Part shown: positions 44,248 to 52,962 of the stretch, in pieces
How positions within the stretch are numbered: position 1 is the stretch's first letter
Layout: every line of letters starts with the position of its first letter
Source of the DNA: Stieleria maiorica
Lineage (GTDB): Bacteria > Planctomycetota > Planctomycetia > Pirellulales > Pirellulaceae
DNA length: 64,000 bases
Reading direction: 5' to 3'
Assembly (NCBI RefSeq): GCF_008035925.1
Contig: NZ_CP036264.1
Coordinates: forward strand, 9,768,123 to 9,832,122
The notes under the pieces: model-generated
What the model saw: only the letters and a program-made list of their open reading frames with translations
Database searches by the model: none
Told to the model about the DNA's origin: nothing
Translations under genes and position numbers: made by a program

Positions 44248-45728
44248 GAATCGACTCCTTCATCAGCGTCGATCGGCGTTGGCTTCCAAACCGCCGACAG
44301 GGTCGATTGATATGTCGGAATCGGTTCATCCTTGCTGGGATCGATCTGGTCGGATGCCGGCGGTGCGACCTGAAAGCCGACCGTTTCCAGCGATTGTGCG
44401 ATCGTCCCGATTTGAACGGCGTCGACGGCGCGAACGGTCAACGAGCAATCTCCGTCAACGATCTTGACATCGATCACGCGAAACCGGGCTGCACCGACTT
44501 GCTGTGCATGCCGCAGCCCCCGGTACAGTTCGCGCAGGACGGTCGTCGCGGCCACGGGCAAGCGGATCGCATCTCCACGGCCGCGCGATCCCAACGTCTT
44601 GCGATGTTCATTTCGCACCGTCCGCATCAGCAAGACGGGAACACGACGCTGTGGAAAGGATTCGGCAAACAGCGCCCGTTGCTGCTGACGAAGCGATTCA
44701 GATCGCTCGGCCAACCGCCCACCGCGATACCAGGATGCGATCAGAAGAACCATCAAGCAGCACGCGGCGGCGATCGCCAGTCGTCGCAACGGAGCGGCAA
44801 CGGCCCTGAGCGGATCACTCGGTGCCAAGTCCCCGCGTCGCAGATCCGGCCAGCGTCCCCAGCGGCCGCCCAAGACAAGCCCGGCACCTTCGGCCGCAAG
44901 TTGGATGACATCACGATCACACCGCTCCACCTGTCCGACCGGTTGAAACGTCAACTCAGATCGCCCCAGAACAATTGTCGTTTGCGATGATTCGCTCGGT
45001 TCGGCGACGACGGCTTGATGTCGCGCAAGTTCGTCGTCACCGCCACAGAACTTTCGCCACTGATAGACCCCGTCCGCGTCGACCGATACCGATTCAGACG
45101 CCGCATCGCCGAGGATCAACGCGGTGTACGGAGACGCGGTCGGACGGCCGCGCTGAAGCGTCCTGGCGACCAGAAAGGTCGTCGGCAGAATCGCAACGAC
45201 ATCGATGCCCGCTGCTTCCAAAGCATCAACCATCTTTCGATGCCGCCGGGTTTCGATTGCAATCGCCGCGATCTGACCGGCGGATGGTCGAACAAAGTAG
45301 TCGGCGACCATCGATTCGGCGTCGAGCGGAAAATGTCGCTCCAATTCAAAGGTCACGGCGTCGCGATCTTTGGCATCGATCCCGGCGGGTAAGTCATCGT
45401 AAACGAAAAAGCACTCTCCGGCAGGCAACCCGAGCACACATCGTTTTTCGGCGCCGCGCACATCGTCACACAAGCGGGCAAAGCTTGCCGCGGCGACTTC
45501 CGGCGACGACTCCGCATCAAGTTCGACAGGCTCCGCTCCGACCTGCAGGAACCATCCCGATTCGGTCTGCGCGAGCAGTCCACCGCCATCGATACAAAAC
45601 CGATCGGTCGAGGATTCACTGGCGCGACCAGAACCGTGTGGGTTCATCGGCGTCGCTTGCCGCGACCGTGCTTCGTCGCTTTGGGCTTCATCGCGTTCGG
45701 CTGCATCGTCTTCGGCCGAGCCGGTCAT
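44244..45728 (-). CDS. GspL-like protein of the type II secretion system
   Basis: A 494-residue protein with an N-terminal disordered tail, a PilM/GspL-like actin-fold cytoplasmic region (about 45-330; FELERHFPLDAESMVADYFV and AIETRRHRKMVDALEAAGI are typical), one membrane helix (LAIAAACCLMVLLIASWY, about 335) and a periplasmic domain. GspL recruits the GspE ATPase to the membrane and binds GspM. It overlaps the preceding GspC-like gene and the following GspM-like gene by ATGA at both ends, so all three are translationally coupled. Confidence 0.8.
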   Translation of the reverse strand: MTGSAEDDAAERDEAQSDEARSRQATPMNPHGSGRASESSTDRFCIDGGGLLAQTESGWFLQVGAEPVELDAESSPEVAAASFARLCDDVRGAEKRCVLGLPAGECFFVYDDLPAGIDAKDRDAVTFELERHFPLDAESMVADYFVRPSAGQIAAIAIETRRHRKMVDALEAAGIDVVAILPTTFLVARTLQRGRPTASPYTALILGDAASESVSVDADGVYQWRKFCGGDDELARHQAVVAEPSESSQTTIVLGRSELTFQPVGQVERCDRDVIQLAAEGAGLVLGGRWGRWPDLRRGDLAPSDPLRAVAAPLRRLAIAAACCLMVLLIASWYRGGRLAERSESLRQQQRALFAESFPQRRVPVLLMRTVRNEHRKTLGSRGRGDAIRLPVAATTVLRELYRGLRHAQQVGAARFRVIDVKIVDGDCSLTVRAVDAVQIGTIAQSLETVGFQVAPPASDQIDPSKDEPIPTYQSTLSAVWKPTPIDADEGVDS

Positions 45729-46330
45729 CGGTTGCGTCTCCGGTTCTGCCGATCGGCATTGGCTCCACCGCCGGGCTGAAAGGTTGGTTGCAACCGCAGC
45801 GTCGATTCGGTTCCGCGCAGCTCCAAGGTGACCTTTTGAGAATCGATTTTTCGCACCAGTACACCTGCCGGAGACAATTCGACGACCTCGCCGGCGGCCC
45901 GGATGTCCGTTTTGCCCGATGCATCAGTCAAGATCGCGACACTGCGATCGGCGTCGATGATCGTCCCGGTCAACGTCCAGTCCAGTCGCGGTGCCCTGGG
46001 CGCAGGCGGATTGCGGACGACCACGGGTTGGGGCTTGGGTTGTGGTTTGGGCGGAGGCGGTTTGGGGGGATCGTAAAGCGGCTGCAGCAATTTCAACGAC
46101 AGGACGTCCCCCGTCACGGCGCTGCCAGCCGATGGTTTCTCGGCTGATCGCAGTTCTGCGTTTCGATTTCGCTGAGCATCAAGCGCCGCGTTCGGCGGTT
46201 CCAACACCGTGACCGCTGGCGGATCGGAGGCCCCGATGTCACCGAGCGACCAGACGACGCCACCGGCCGCAAAGGCCACCAGGCCTGCGGTCAACGTGTT
46301 CAACAATCGTCGCTGGGCCGTGACATCCAT
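45725..46330 (-). CDS. GspC/PilP-like protein
   Basis: A 201-residue bitopic protein: one N-terminal helix (LLNTLTAGLVAFAAGGVVWS), a proline-lysine-rich spacer (DPPKPPPPKPQPKPQPVV) and a small beta domain (LDWTLTGTIIDADRSVAIL ... LELRGTESTLRL) that looks like the homology region of GspC/PilP, which contacts the secretin's N0 domain in the periplasm. No PDZ domain is present, as in short GspC variants. The assignment is by layout and operon position between GspK and GspL. Confidence 0.7.
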   Translation of the reverse strand: MDVTAQRRLLNTLTAGLVAFAAGGVVWSLGDIGASDPPAVTVLEPPNAALDAQRNRNAELRSAEKPSAGSAVTGDVLSLKLLQPLYDPPKPPPPKPQPKPQPVVVRNPPAPRAPRLDWTLTGTIIDADRSVAILTDASGKTDIRAAGEVVELSPAGVLVRKIDSQKVTLELRGTESTLRLQPTFQPGGGANADRQNRRRNR

Positions 46331-46396
46331 CGATCAGTCGCAGTGGCTCTCAGGCAGTGGGATTTCAGGCAGTGGAATCGTCCGTCGGTGTGTCGG

Positions 46397-47353
46397 TCAA
46401 AACGAAAACCGCTCGTTTTTGGTGAAGCCGTCCTGGTCGGTTTGCGTCACCGAAAACGTCCGCAGGCTTCGTCGGGCGACCACCGAAGCGTCGATCCAAA
46501 GCGAAAAGTGCGTGCTGGTCTCCACCAACATTCTACGTAGCCGCAATCGCTCGGTCTCCGTTTTCGCTTCCTGTTGCAGCAAAATCGCTAGCGACGTCGC
46601 CGGATTGTCTCTATATCGGCTCACCAGTCGGCGTGCGCCAGCGTCGGACAACACGCATCCCGCGGCGGCCTGGATCGACGTCTCGGAGGCTCGGCGGACG
46701 TTCAGCCCATCCCCGCCCCAGCAGGTCAGCTCGCCGGTGGCGGCCGGCAACGCGGCGTCTGACCCCAAGCCGGAGGAAAGCCGGGGAAGGTCAAACACTT
46801 CGCCCCAACTGCGAAACGCGCGGGGGATTTCCGTCACCGGCTCCTCCGAGTCATCGTCGCGGTTGCCATTGCCAGAATCCGCCTGCGCTGCGGTCATCGG
46901 CCCCGTGGCAGGCAGCAAACGAACCGCCCGACCGGCGATCGGGCCGAGCACTTTTGCCAGTGTCGCCTCGGTCCGTCGCTGACCGGTCATGTGGTAGACC
47001 TGATTCAGATTCAGCTTGGCGTCTTCGTCGGCCAGGACGACGTCGAAGGTCACGCCGCCGATCGTGACGGCACCACGGATCTGTTTGACCGGCGGTATCG
47101 CCACACCGTTCATTTCTCTGGCCGCATCGGATTGAGCTTCCAATCGATCAAAGACCTTGGCGGCTTCGGGCAATAGTGTTCTTTCAATCGACTGAGCGCC
47201 CAGTCGCTGTTGCAATCGAAGGCGTGCATCGGCGGCGGCGAGCGCCCGGCGCAAGCTGTGATCCGACAGCGCCGCCAGCACCGTGACCATCAACACCATC
47301 ACGGCCAACACCGCCAGCAGCACATATCCCGAACGTCGACGCCTAGAGTTCAT
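46397..47353 (-). CDS. gspK: GspK, minor pseudopilin of the type II secretion system
   Basis: A 318-residue protein starting with RRRRSGYVLLAVLAVMVLMV: a basic leader, Gly at -1 and no glutamate at +5, both expected for GspK. A large globular domain follows, with DAKLNLNQVYHM typical of the family and a central variable segment (DDDSEEPVTEIP). GspK caps the pseudopilus with GspI and GspJ. Its start overlaps the end of gspJ by 11 bases. The stop is 66 bases before the GspC-like gene. Confidence 0.88.
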   Translation of the reverse strand: MNSRRRRSGYVLLAVLAVMVLMVTVLAALSDHSLRRALAAADARLRLQQRLGAQSIERTLLPEAAKVFDRLEAQSDAAREMNGVAIPPVKQIRGAVTIGGVTFDVVLADEDAKLNLNQVYHMTGQRRTEATLAKVLGPIAGRAVRLLPATGPMTAAQADSGNGNRDDDSEEPVTEIPRAFRSWGEVFDLPRLSSGLGSDAALPAATGELTCWGGDGLNVRRASETSIQAAAGCVLSDAGARRLVSRYRDNPATSLAILLQQEAKTETERLRLRRMLVETSTHFSLWIDASVVARRSLRTFSVTQTDQDGFTKNERFSF

Positions 47354-47891
47354 GGTGATCGATCACCTCGTCAAACAAGAGTCGCCCCTCAGAGTCCCGG
47401 CCGGCGATCCGAAAGCGAGCGGGCATCGGTAGTAGCCCGCCGGTCATCTCGGGAACCGGAGCCTCGGGATCGAACTCGTCGTACGCTTCAAATTCAAAGG
47501 CACCGAAGTCGACCCAACACACCTCGCGTTCCATGCTCACGCGTCGGATCAACAGTCGTCGCGATCCGATCAAGGCTCGTTCGTAACGGATCATGCCGGG
47601 CACGTTCTGCGGTGCGACGTAACCTGATAGGATCAACGTGTCGGAGCCTGCGGCGATGCCGCGGGCGTTGATCAAGTCATCGCGCAGCCGATCGGCGAGC
47701 ACCCCCGCAGCGACGTGGTCGGTTTGGTCACGTCGCAATTGGCCGGACTGTTTCGAGACCGACAACACGATCCCCAACAAACCGACCATCATCAGCGACG
47801 CCAACACCAGTGCGACGATCATCTCGATCAAAGTGAACGCGGGAGAGTGGTGTGAAGCGGTGTGGGGATGTGTCGCCTGCCCGTCGCCCAT
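47343..47891 (-). CDS. gspJ: GspJ, minor pseudopilin
   Basis: A 182-residue pseudopilin. The prepilin signal is SPAFTLIEMIVALVLASLMM, with Glu at +5 but Ala rather than Gly before the cleavage point. The body (LRRDQTDHVAAGVLADRLRD ... EREVCWVDFGAFEFEAYDE) is like GspJ/PulJ. ATG at 47891 gives a 19-residue leader; longer in-frame readings run into the palindrome upstream. Its distance from gspI (230 bases) contrasts with the overlaps elsewhere in the operon, because a palindrome has been placed between them. Confidence 0.85.
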   Translation of the reverse strand: MGDGQATHPHTASHHSPAFTLIEMIVALVLASLMMVGLLGIVLSVSKQSGQLRRDQTDHVAAGVLADRLRDDLINARGIAAGSDTLILSGYVAPQNVPGMIRYERALIGSRRLLIRRVSMEREVCWVDFGAFEFEAYDEFDPEAPVPEMTGGLLPMPARFRIAGRDSEGRLLFDEVIDHHEL

Positions 47892-47988
47892 GCCAGCACG
47901 ACGCGTGAGCAAGTGGCCGCGGGTGACGCGAACGTCAGAGCAGGCCGCTCGCTGACCGGCCTGTTGATGTAATCCGATCCCACGTGGG

Positions 47989-48069
47989 ATCAGCCGTTTC
48001 GCGCGAGCGTACGGGCCTGAACCATCGAGAGAACACATCCGGCCCGTAGGCTCGCGCCAAACGGCTGAT
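47989..48069. repeat. Long palindrome inside the secretion operon, between gspI and gspJ
   Basis: Arms of 29 bases, 47989-48017 ('atcagccgtttcgcgcgagc' and on) and 48041-48069 (ending 'ctcgcgccaaacggctgat'), pair with few mismatches; a further outer pair 'cctgttgat/atcaacagg' extends it. It is the same family as the inner palindrome at 52834-52900 and the units at 31125. On the transcript it would form a strong hairpin between two pseudopilin genes. Confidence 0.85.
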
Positions 48070-48121
48070 AAAATCAACAGGCGCTGACGCTTCGCGCTGG
48101 CAGGTGTGGTTGGGTGTGGCG

Positions 48122-48499
48122 TCATGGGACGCTCGCCGGTTTGACCAGGTCGACGGCGATCAAGGGAGTCGTCGAATTGCCATCGATTTCCATCATCTGA
48201 AACCGCACGACCTGCATCGGAACGGTTGCCAATGAGGTGCTTCCGAGCGGAGACGTCTGCCAGACCCAACCGCTGTTGCCCACCACCGCGCCACGCGCTG
48301 CGATCGGCAGACCACCTTGCTGGGCGGTGAGTTCGTGCACCAAGCGATCCGCCACCCGCGCCGCTTCGAGTTGCTTGTCTGCCATCGAGAGTTGTTTTCG
48401 ATGGCGCGAGAACGCAAGTATCGACCCGACCAGCAGCGACCCCATCAGTGCCAGTGCGAAGATCACCTCCAACAGCGTGAATGCACGTTGACGTCTCAT
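48122..48499 (-). CDS. gspI: GspI, minor pseudopilin
   Basis: A 125-residue pseudopilin. The N terminus MRRQRAFTLLEVIFALALMG has a very short basic leader, Ala at -1 and Glu at +5. The remainder (QLEAARVADRLVHELTAQQG ... VVRFQMMEIDG) matches the small beta-rich GspI domain. It initiates the GspI-J-K tip complex. The ATG overlaps the stop of gspH by the ATGA type. Confidence 0.85.
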   Translation of the reverse strand: MRRQRAFTLLEVIFALALMGSLLVGSILAFSRHRKQLSMADKQLEAARVADRLVHELTAQQGGLPIAARGAVVGNSGWVWQTSPLGSTSLATVPMQVVRFQMMEIDGNSTTPLIAVDLVKPASVP

Positions 48500-48972
48500 C
48501 GCATCCCCAACGCCAAGTCGATCGCCATCGGATCAAAATCATCAACGATCTGTCCGCTGCCACCGGCCAAGAAGATCCAACGCCCGGTGTCGCCGGTTGT
48601 CAGTCGCAGTGCATAGCTGGGCGTCGAACCGTCAGGGTTGGCGGTGACTTGCGCCCCGGAGCGTGATGCCGGCACGGGGCCGAATCGGATCGCATCGATG
48701 GAAACTTGACGTGGCAATGCGAAGGTTCGCGCCGATTCACCTGACAGATCAACGGTCAACCGGCCGCGCCCGCGGTCGATGGTGGCGGCGACTCGGCGGC
48801 GATGGTGACGCGCCGCGCGGCGCAGCGCCGTATCGAACTGTTCGACCACTTCGACGGCCCGACCGAGTCGTTGTCGGGCGATCACGCCGCGCAAGGAGAA
48901 CGTCGTCAGGGAAGCGAGGATCGCCATCAACACCAACACGACGATCAATTCGATCAGCGAGAAGCCTCTCAT
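48496..48972 (-). CDS. gspH: GspH, minor pseudopilin
   Basis: A 158-residue pseudopilin beginning MRGFSLIELIVVLVLMAILA, with Gly at -1, Phe at +1 and Glu at +5. The body has the GspH-type LRGVIARQRLGRAVEVVEQF helix continuation, then a strand-rich domain ending WIFLAGGSGQIVDDFD. ATG at 48972 overlaps the gspG stop (ATGA). Confidence 0.85.
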   Translation of the reverse strand: MRGFSLIELIVVLVLMAILASLTTFSLRGVIARQRLGRAVEVVEQFDTALRRAARHHRRRVAATIDRGRGRLTVDLSGESARTFALPRQVSIDAIRFGPVPASRSGAQVTANPDGSTPSYALRLTTGDTGRWIFLAGGSGQIVDDFDPMAIDLALGMR

Positions 48973-49400
48973 TCTTCCAGCATGGTGCTGGAGAAATCGG
49001 CGTCCTCTCCCTCGCCGCCTTCGCGTCCGTCGGCACCCAGGCTGATGACTTCGACGCCTTCCTCGGACACAAAGTACAGGTAGGGATTCTTCCACGGATC
49101 GATGGGCACCTTGGTCAGAAAACCTTCCGGCCAAGTCTCGGTTTCCTCCCGCAAGATCTCCAGACCCTCGTCTTCGGTCGGGTAACGGCCCTGGTCGATG
49201 CGAAAGGTCTCCAGCGCATTGAGGATCGTGGCGATTTCGGCTTTTACCGCGTTCTTGCGCGAATTGATCAAATAGCCACGGGTGCGAACAGCGACCAATC
49301 CGGCCAGCATGCCCAAGATCACCATCACCACGATCAGTTCGACCAGGGAAAAGCCGCGACGTTTGGTCGGCGAATGCAAACGGTTATCGAGACGCTTCAC
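48969..49400 (-). CDS. gspG: GspG, major pseudopilin
   Basis: About 143 residues. The prepilin signal KRRGFSLVELIVVMVILGML has Gly at -1 and Glu at +5. The family fingerprint follows: ILNALETFRIDQGRYPTEDE, then VPIDPWKNPYLYFVSEEG and the calcium-binding-loop-like ISLGADGREGGEGEDADF. GspG forms the pseudopilus shaft. The start is uncertain: GTG at 49400 gives a 16-residue leader, and ATG at 49472 would make it 40. Gene order E-F-G-H-I-J-K is the canonical one. Confidence 0.9.
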   Translation of the reverse strand: MKRLDNRLHSPTKRRGFSLVELIVVMVILGMLAGLVAVRTRGYLINSRKNAVKAEIATILNALETFRIDQGRYPTEDEGLEILREETETWPEGFLTKVPIDPWKNPYLYFVSEEGVEVISLGADGREGGEGEDADFSSTMLEE

Positions 49401-49494
49401 GCTTTGGCGATCGCAGCGACGCCGAATGTGTCGCTTCGGTGGTCTTTGCCGCGCCGTCGCTCGGGCAATCATCACCCGCCACAGCAATCCCAAC

Positions 49495-50709
49495 TCACAC
49501 AACATTTCCAGCCTCCAGGATCGGAAGGATCGTGGCCAACAACAGAAATCCCACCATGGCGGCCAAGACAAGGATCAGGATCGGTTCGATCAATGACGTC
49601 AGTCGCGCCGACGCCGTTTTGACCTGTTCATCATAGTCTTCGGCGAGCCGAAAGAGCATTTCATCAAGCTTTCCCGACTCCTGACCGATGGAAAACACTC
49701 GCACCGCCAGCGGTGGAAACGCACCACTGCGCTGCAACGCCTCGGCAAGTTCTTCACCGGCCGAAATGCGGTTGCCACATTCATGCAGCGCCGAGCGAAA
49801 CACGGAATTGTTGGTCGAACGCTCGGCCAGATCAAACGCTCGCGTCAATTCCACTCCGCTGCGCGAAAGCGTGGCGATGATCATCGCGATCCGCGAGACC
49901 CCTTGTTTGACCAGCATCGGCCCCAGGATGGGAACACGCAGCACCAGTCGGTCGATCAGCAGTTTACCGCGTTGGCTGCGAAAGGCGATTCCCAAAGCGA
50001 CCGCGCCGGCAATCAATCCCGCCACCCAGAACCAGCGATAATCGATCAACAGGTGGCTGAGTGATTTGGCCACGCGTGTGGGAAACGGCAATTCATCGAG
50101 CGTCTCTTCCAGGTTCTCCAGCAGCGGCGGCAGGACACCGGTCATCAAAAAGACGCCGGCGGCCGTTCCGAAACAAACCAAAAAGATCGGGTACACCAGC
50201 GCCGTCGTGACGGCATCGGTGAACTGGGACTGGCGTTGTTTGAATTCCGCCAACTGCGAAAGCACCTCTTCCAGCGTGCCGGCGTTCTCACCGACTTCGA
50301 CCATCTGCACCGAAGCCGCGTCGAACAGATCGGGTCGGCTGCGCAGCGCCTGGGCGAACGACTCCCCCGCGGCCACACGGTCGCGTACCGCCAGCAATGC
50401 CGCTCGAAATGCCCCCTGTGTCTGCTGGCTGATCGTGTCCAACGCGTCCAGCATCGGGATCCCGGCGTGCAACAGCATCGACAGTTCCGCGACCGCTGTT
50501 GCCCACTGGTTCTTCGCTCCGAGCAAGGAAACCCGTGGAAGACGCCACTTCGACCCGCGCTGTCGGCAAACCGTGATTTTGCGAACGCGGATCCCTTGGC
50601 CACGCAGTGAATCGCGGGCCTGACGGGCGGTGTCGGCGCTGATCGTCCCCTGAACGGATTGTCGCGTTTGGTCGACGCCGGAATAGGAAAAGACAGCCAT
50701 CGGGGTCAC
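49495..50709 (-). CDS. gspF: GspF, inner membrane platform protein
   Basis: A 404-residue polytopic protein with two T2SSF domains (about 75-195 and 275-395), each ending in membrane helices (YPIFLVCFGTAAGVFLMTGV and EPILILVLAAMVGFLLLATI). It forms the platform on which GspE drives pseudopilus assembly. The GTG at 50709 overlaps the gspE stop (GTGA); an ATG three codons on is the alternative. Confidence 0.93.
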   Translation of the reverse strand: MTPMAVFSYSGVDQTRQSVQGTISADTARQARDSLRGQGIRVRKITVCRQRGSKWRLPRVSLLGAKNQWATAVAELSMLLHAGIPMLDALDTISQQTQGAFRAALLAVRDRVAAGESFAQALRSRPDLFDAASVQMVEVGENAGTLEEVLSQLAEFKQRQSQFTDAVTTALVYPIFLVCFGTAAGVFLMTGVLPPLLENLEETLDELPFPTRVAKSLSHLLIDYRWFWVAGLIAGAVALGIAFRSQRGKLLIDRLVLRVPILGPMLVKQGVSRIAMIIATLSRSGVELTRAFDLAERSTNNSVFRSALHECGNRISAGEELAEALQRSGAFPPLAVRVFSIGQESGKLDEMLFRLAEDYDEQVKTASARLTSLIEPILILVLAAMVGFLLLATILPILEAGNVV

Positions 50710-52358
50710 AGCGTCGTTACACGGAGAACTTCATCGAGGGTCGTGATGCCTTGATGGACTTTCAACAATCCATCCATCGACAACAAATGCATCCCCGATT
50801 GTAATCCGACGTCGCGGATCGCTGCTGCATTGGCCCGTGTCTGCACCAGTTCACGACAGGCGTCATCGATGACCAACAACTCGAACAATCCGACTCGGCC
50901 TCGGAATCCGGTCCCACGACACGCCTCGCATCCGACCGGTTCAAACACGCCGACCAAATCCGATGGCGACAGACCGTGTGACCGCAACAATGATTCGGGG
51001 ACATCGGGCAACGATTCACCGCTGCGGCGCGGACGTTTACAGTCCTCGCACAACTTGCGGACCAGTCGCTGGGCCAGCGAAGCGACCAAGGAGCTGCTGA
51101 CCAGATAGGGTTCGATCCCCAGATCCAACAACCGCGTCACCGCACTGGCCGCATCGTTGGTGTGCAGCGTGCTGAAGACCAGGTGGCCGGTCAAGGAAGC
51201 TTGGATGGCCATGATCGCCGTTTCGGCGTCGCGGATCTCGCCGACCATGATGATGTCGGGATCCTGTCGCAGCACGCTGCGCATGCCCGAGGCGAACGTC
51301 ATCCCCTTTTTCTCGTTGATCTGAGTCTGGCTGATCCCGTCCAATTGGTATTCGATCGGATCTTCCAGCGTCAGGATATTCAGTTCTTCGCTATCGAGTT
51401 CTTGCAGCGCACCGTAAAGCGTCGTGCTCTTGCCGCTGCCGGTCGGACCGGTGACCAGAATCATTCCGTGGTCGCGGGCGATCAGGGATCGGAACCGTCG
51501 AAAGTCATGTGCCGGCATGCCGAGTTCGGCCAGCGTGTACAGCCGCGCGCTTTTGTCCAACAACCGAATCACGATGCGTTCGTTGTGGCTGGTCGGCAGC
51601 GACGCGATCCGCAGGTCGACCGTTCGATCCCCAAGCTGAACCGTCGCCCGCCCGTCTTGGGGCAATCGCTTTTCGGCGATGTTCATCTTGCCCAGCACCT
51701 TCACCCGCGAAAGCACTTCTTCTTGAACGGCTTTGGGGATTTCGAAGGTGTCGAACAAGACGCCGTCGATTCGCTGCCGCACCATCAACCTGTCTTCATA
51801 GGGTTGGATGTGCACGTCGGAGGCACCGGATTTGACGGCATCAAACAAGATGTGATTGACCAACCGAATGATCGGCGCGCGGCCTTCGGTATCCAACAAG
51901 TCTTCTCGGGGGCTGAGCGCCGCCAACTCGCCCAACAACGCATCGCGATCGAGCGAATCGATCACGGCTTGCGTTTGGCTGGATTGATCCGAGTAAGCCG
52001 CATTGATCGCCCGCCCGATGGCTGCCGCGGTCGCCGGCAGCGGACGCACGCGCAACGGGCGCAGGCTGCCGTCGGGACGCTGCGATAGAGCGCGGGCGAT
52101 GATATCGCTGTGCATGTAACCGGCCATCGATTCGATCGCCAACCACACCTCGTCGTCCTGCTGGCCGCGAAAGCCCATCACACAATGATGGCGGGCGTGT
52201 GCGATCGGGATACGTTTCAAAAAAAGGTCGGAGGGCTGGAACGAAGAGAGGTCTTCCGCAACGGGTACCCCGAGCCGCGCGGCGAGTTGCTCGGTCACCT
52301 GCGCAGCAGTATGCGTCGAAGCGGAATTGTGATCGTTGTCGGTCAGAGTCTCGCTCAT
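50706..52358 (-). CDS. gspE: GspE, type II secretion ATPase
   Basis: A 550-residue secretion ATPase. The N-terminal domain (about 1-150) carries the GspL-binding region. The ATPase core shows Walker A VTGPTGSGKSTTLYGALQEL, the Asp box LTLEDPIEYQLDGI, Walker B DPDIIMVGEIRDAET and the His box TGHLVFSTLHTNDA. The zinc-binding C domain has two CxxC pairs (CEDC and CEAC, about 45 residues apart). It powers pseudopilus extension in the cytoplasm. The ATG at 52358 overlaps the stop of the small gene before it. Confidence 0.95.
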   Translation of the reverse strand: MSETLTDNDHNSASTHTAAQVTEQLAARLGVPVAEDLSSFQPSDLFLKRIPIAHARHHCVMGFRGQQDDEVWLAIESMAGYMHSDIIARALSQRPDGSLRPLRVRPLPATAAAIGRAINAAYSDQSSQTQAVIDSLDRDALLGELAALSPREDLLDTEGRAPIIRLVNHILFDAVKSGASDVHIQPYEDRLMVRQRIDGVLFDTFEIPKAVQEEVLSRVKVLGKMNIAEKRLPQDGRATVQLGDRTVDLRIASLPTSHNERIVIRLLDKSARLYTLAELGMPAHDFRRFRSLIARDHGMILVTGPTGSGKSTTLYGALQELDSEELNILTLEDPIEYQLDGISQTQINEKKGMTFASGMRSVLRQDPDIIMVGEIRDAETAIMAIQASLTGHLVFSTLHTNDAASAVTRLLDLGIEPYLVSSSLVASLAQRLVRKLCEDCKRPRRSGESLPDVPESLLRSHGLSPSDLVGVFEPVGCEACRGTGFRGRVGLFELLVIDDACRELVQTRANAAAIRDVGLQSGMHLLSMDGLLKVHQGITTLDEVLRVTTL

Positions 52359-52627
52359 GTCTCGCCCGCCGGCAGGTTCTCCAGGTCCAACCGATCTTTG
52401 CTGCGTTGGGAAGCGGGAAGGGTCTTGTGCAATAGACGCAACACCTCCGACTGTCTGCGTTTGCGATGGTTGCGGCGGATGAAGTGATCCATGGTTTCCG
52501 GTGACGCCTTTAGCACGTCGAAAGCTTGCCGCTGCAGCTGGACGAAAAATCGCATGTTTTCTTCCGGCGTCCGCCGCCACGCCAGCTTGCGGCGATAGGC
52601 TTCGGCGGCGGTTTCTTGGTCAGTCAT
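52355..52627 (-). CDS. Small helical protein at the head of the gspE operon (90 aa)
   Basis: A hydrophilic 90-residue protein from ATG at 52627 (MTDQETAAEAYRRKLAWRRT), almost entirely predicted helical and very basic (FIRRNHRKRRQSEVLRLLHK). It has no signal or membrane helix. It overlaps gspE by ATGA, so its translation is tied to the ATPase, which makes a role in secretion likely. I know of no standard Gsp component of this description; it could be a GspE regulator or a nucleic-acid or lipid-binding adaptor. Confidence 0.7.
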   Translation of the reverse strand: MTDQETAAEAYRRKLAWRRTPEENMRFFVQLQRQAFDVLKASPETMDHFIRRNHRKRRQSEVLRLLHKTLPASQRSKDRLDLENLPAGET

Positions 52628-52728
52628 GGGGTCAAGTTGTCTTGCGGGTCCGTTCGGTTCTCGGGTAGCGGAACTTGTCAACGGCTTGTTGATTGATCCA
52701 ACACGCAAACCTCGAACCGATATGCCAG

Positions 52729-52953
52729 CCGTTGGTGTTCAGCCTTTAGGCGTTCTCTTCGCCGCCTGGCGGCGAGCGGAGAATCGGCTAAAGCCCAATA
52801 CCGCTAAGTTAGGCGTCGTTTGCTTTGGGGAGGGCCCGTAGGCTCGCGCCAAACGGCTGATATTCGTTTGACATCAGCCGGTTCGCGCAAGCGTCCGGGC
52901 CTCCGCGCTGGGCTTAACTTAGCGGTATTGGGCTAAAGCCTAGACACCAACGG
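52729..52953. repeat. Three nested palindromes between gspD and the gspE operon
   Basis: The outer arms are 52729-52751 ('ccgttggtgttcagccttta') with 52932-52953 ('taaagcctagacaccaacgg'), the middle arms 52788-52811 ('aaagcccaataccgctaagt') with 52915-52934 ('taacttagcggtattgggct'), and the inner arms 52834-52861 ('gcccgtaggctcgcgccaaa') with 52873-52900. All three share one centre near 52867, so the 225-base block can fold into one long interrupted hairpin. The gap of 335 bases holds no other feature. Confidence 0.88.
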
Positions 52954-52962
52954 TTGCCGACT

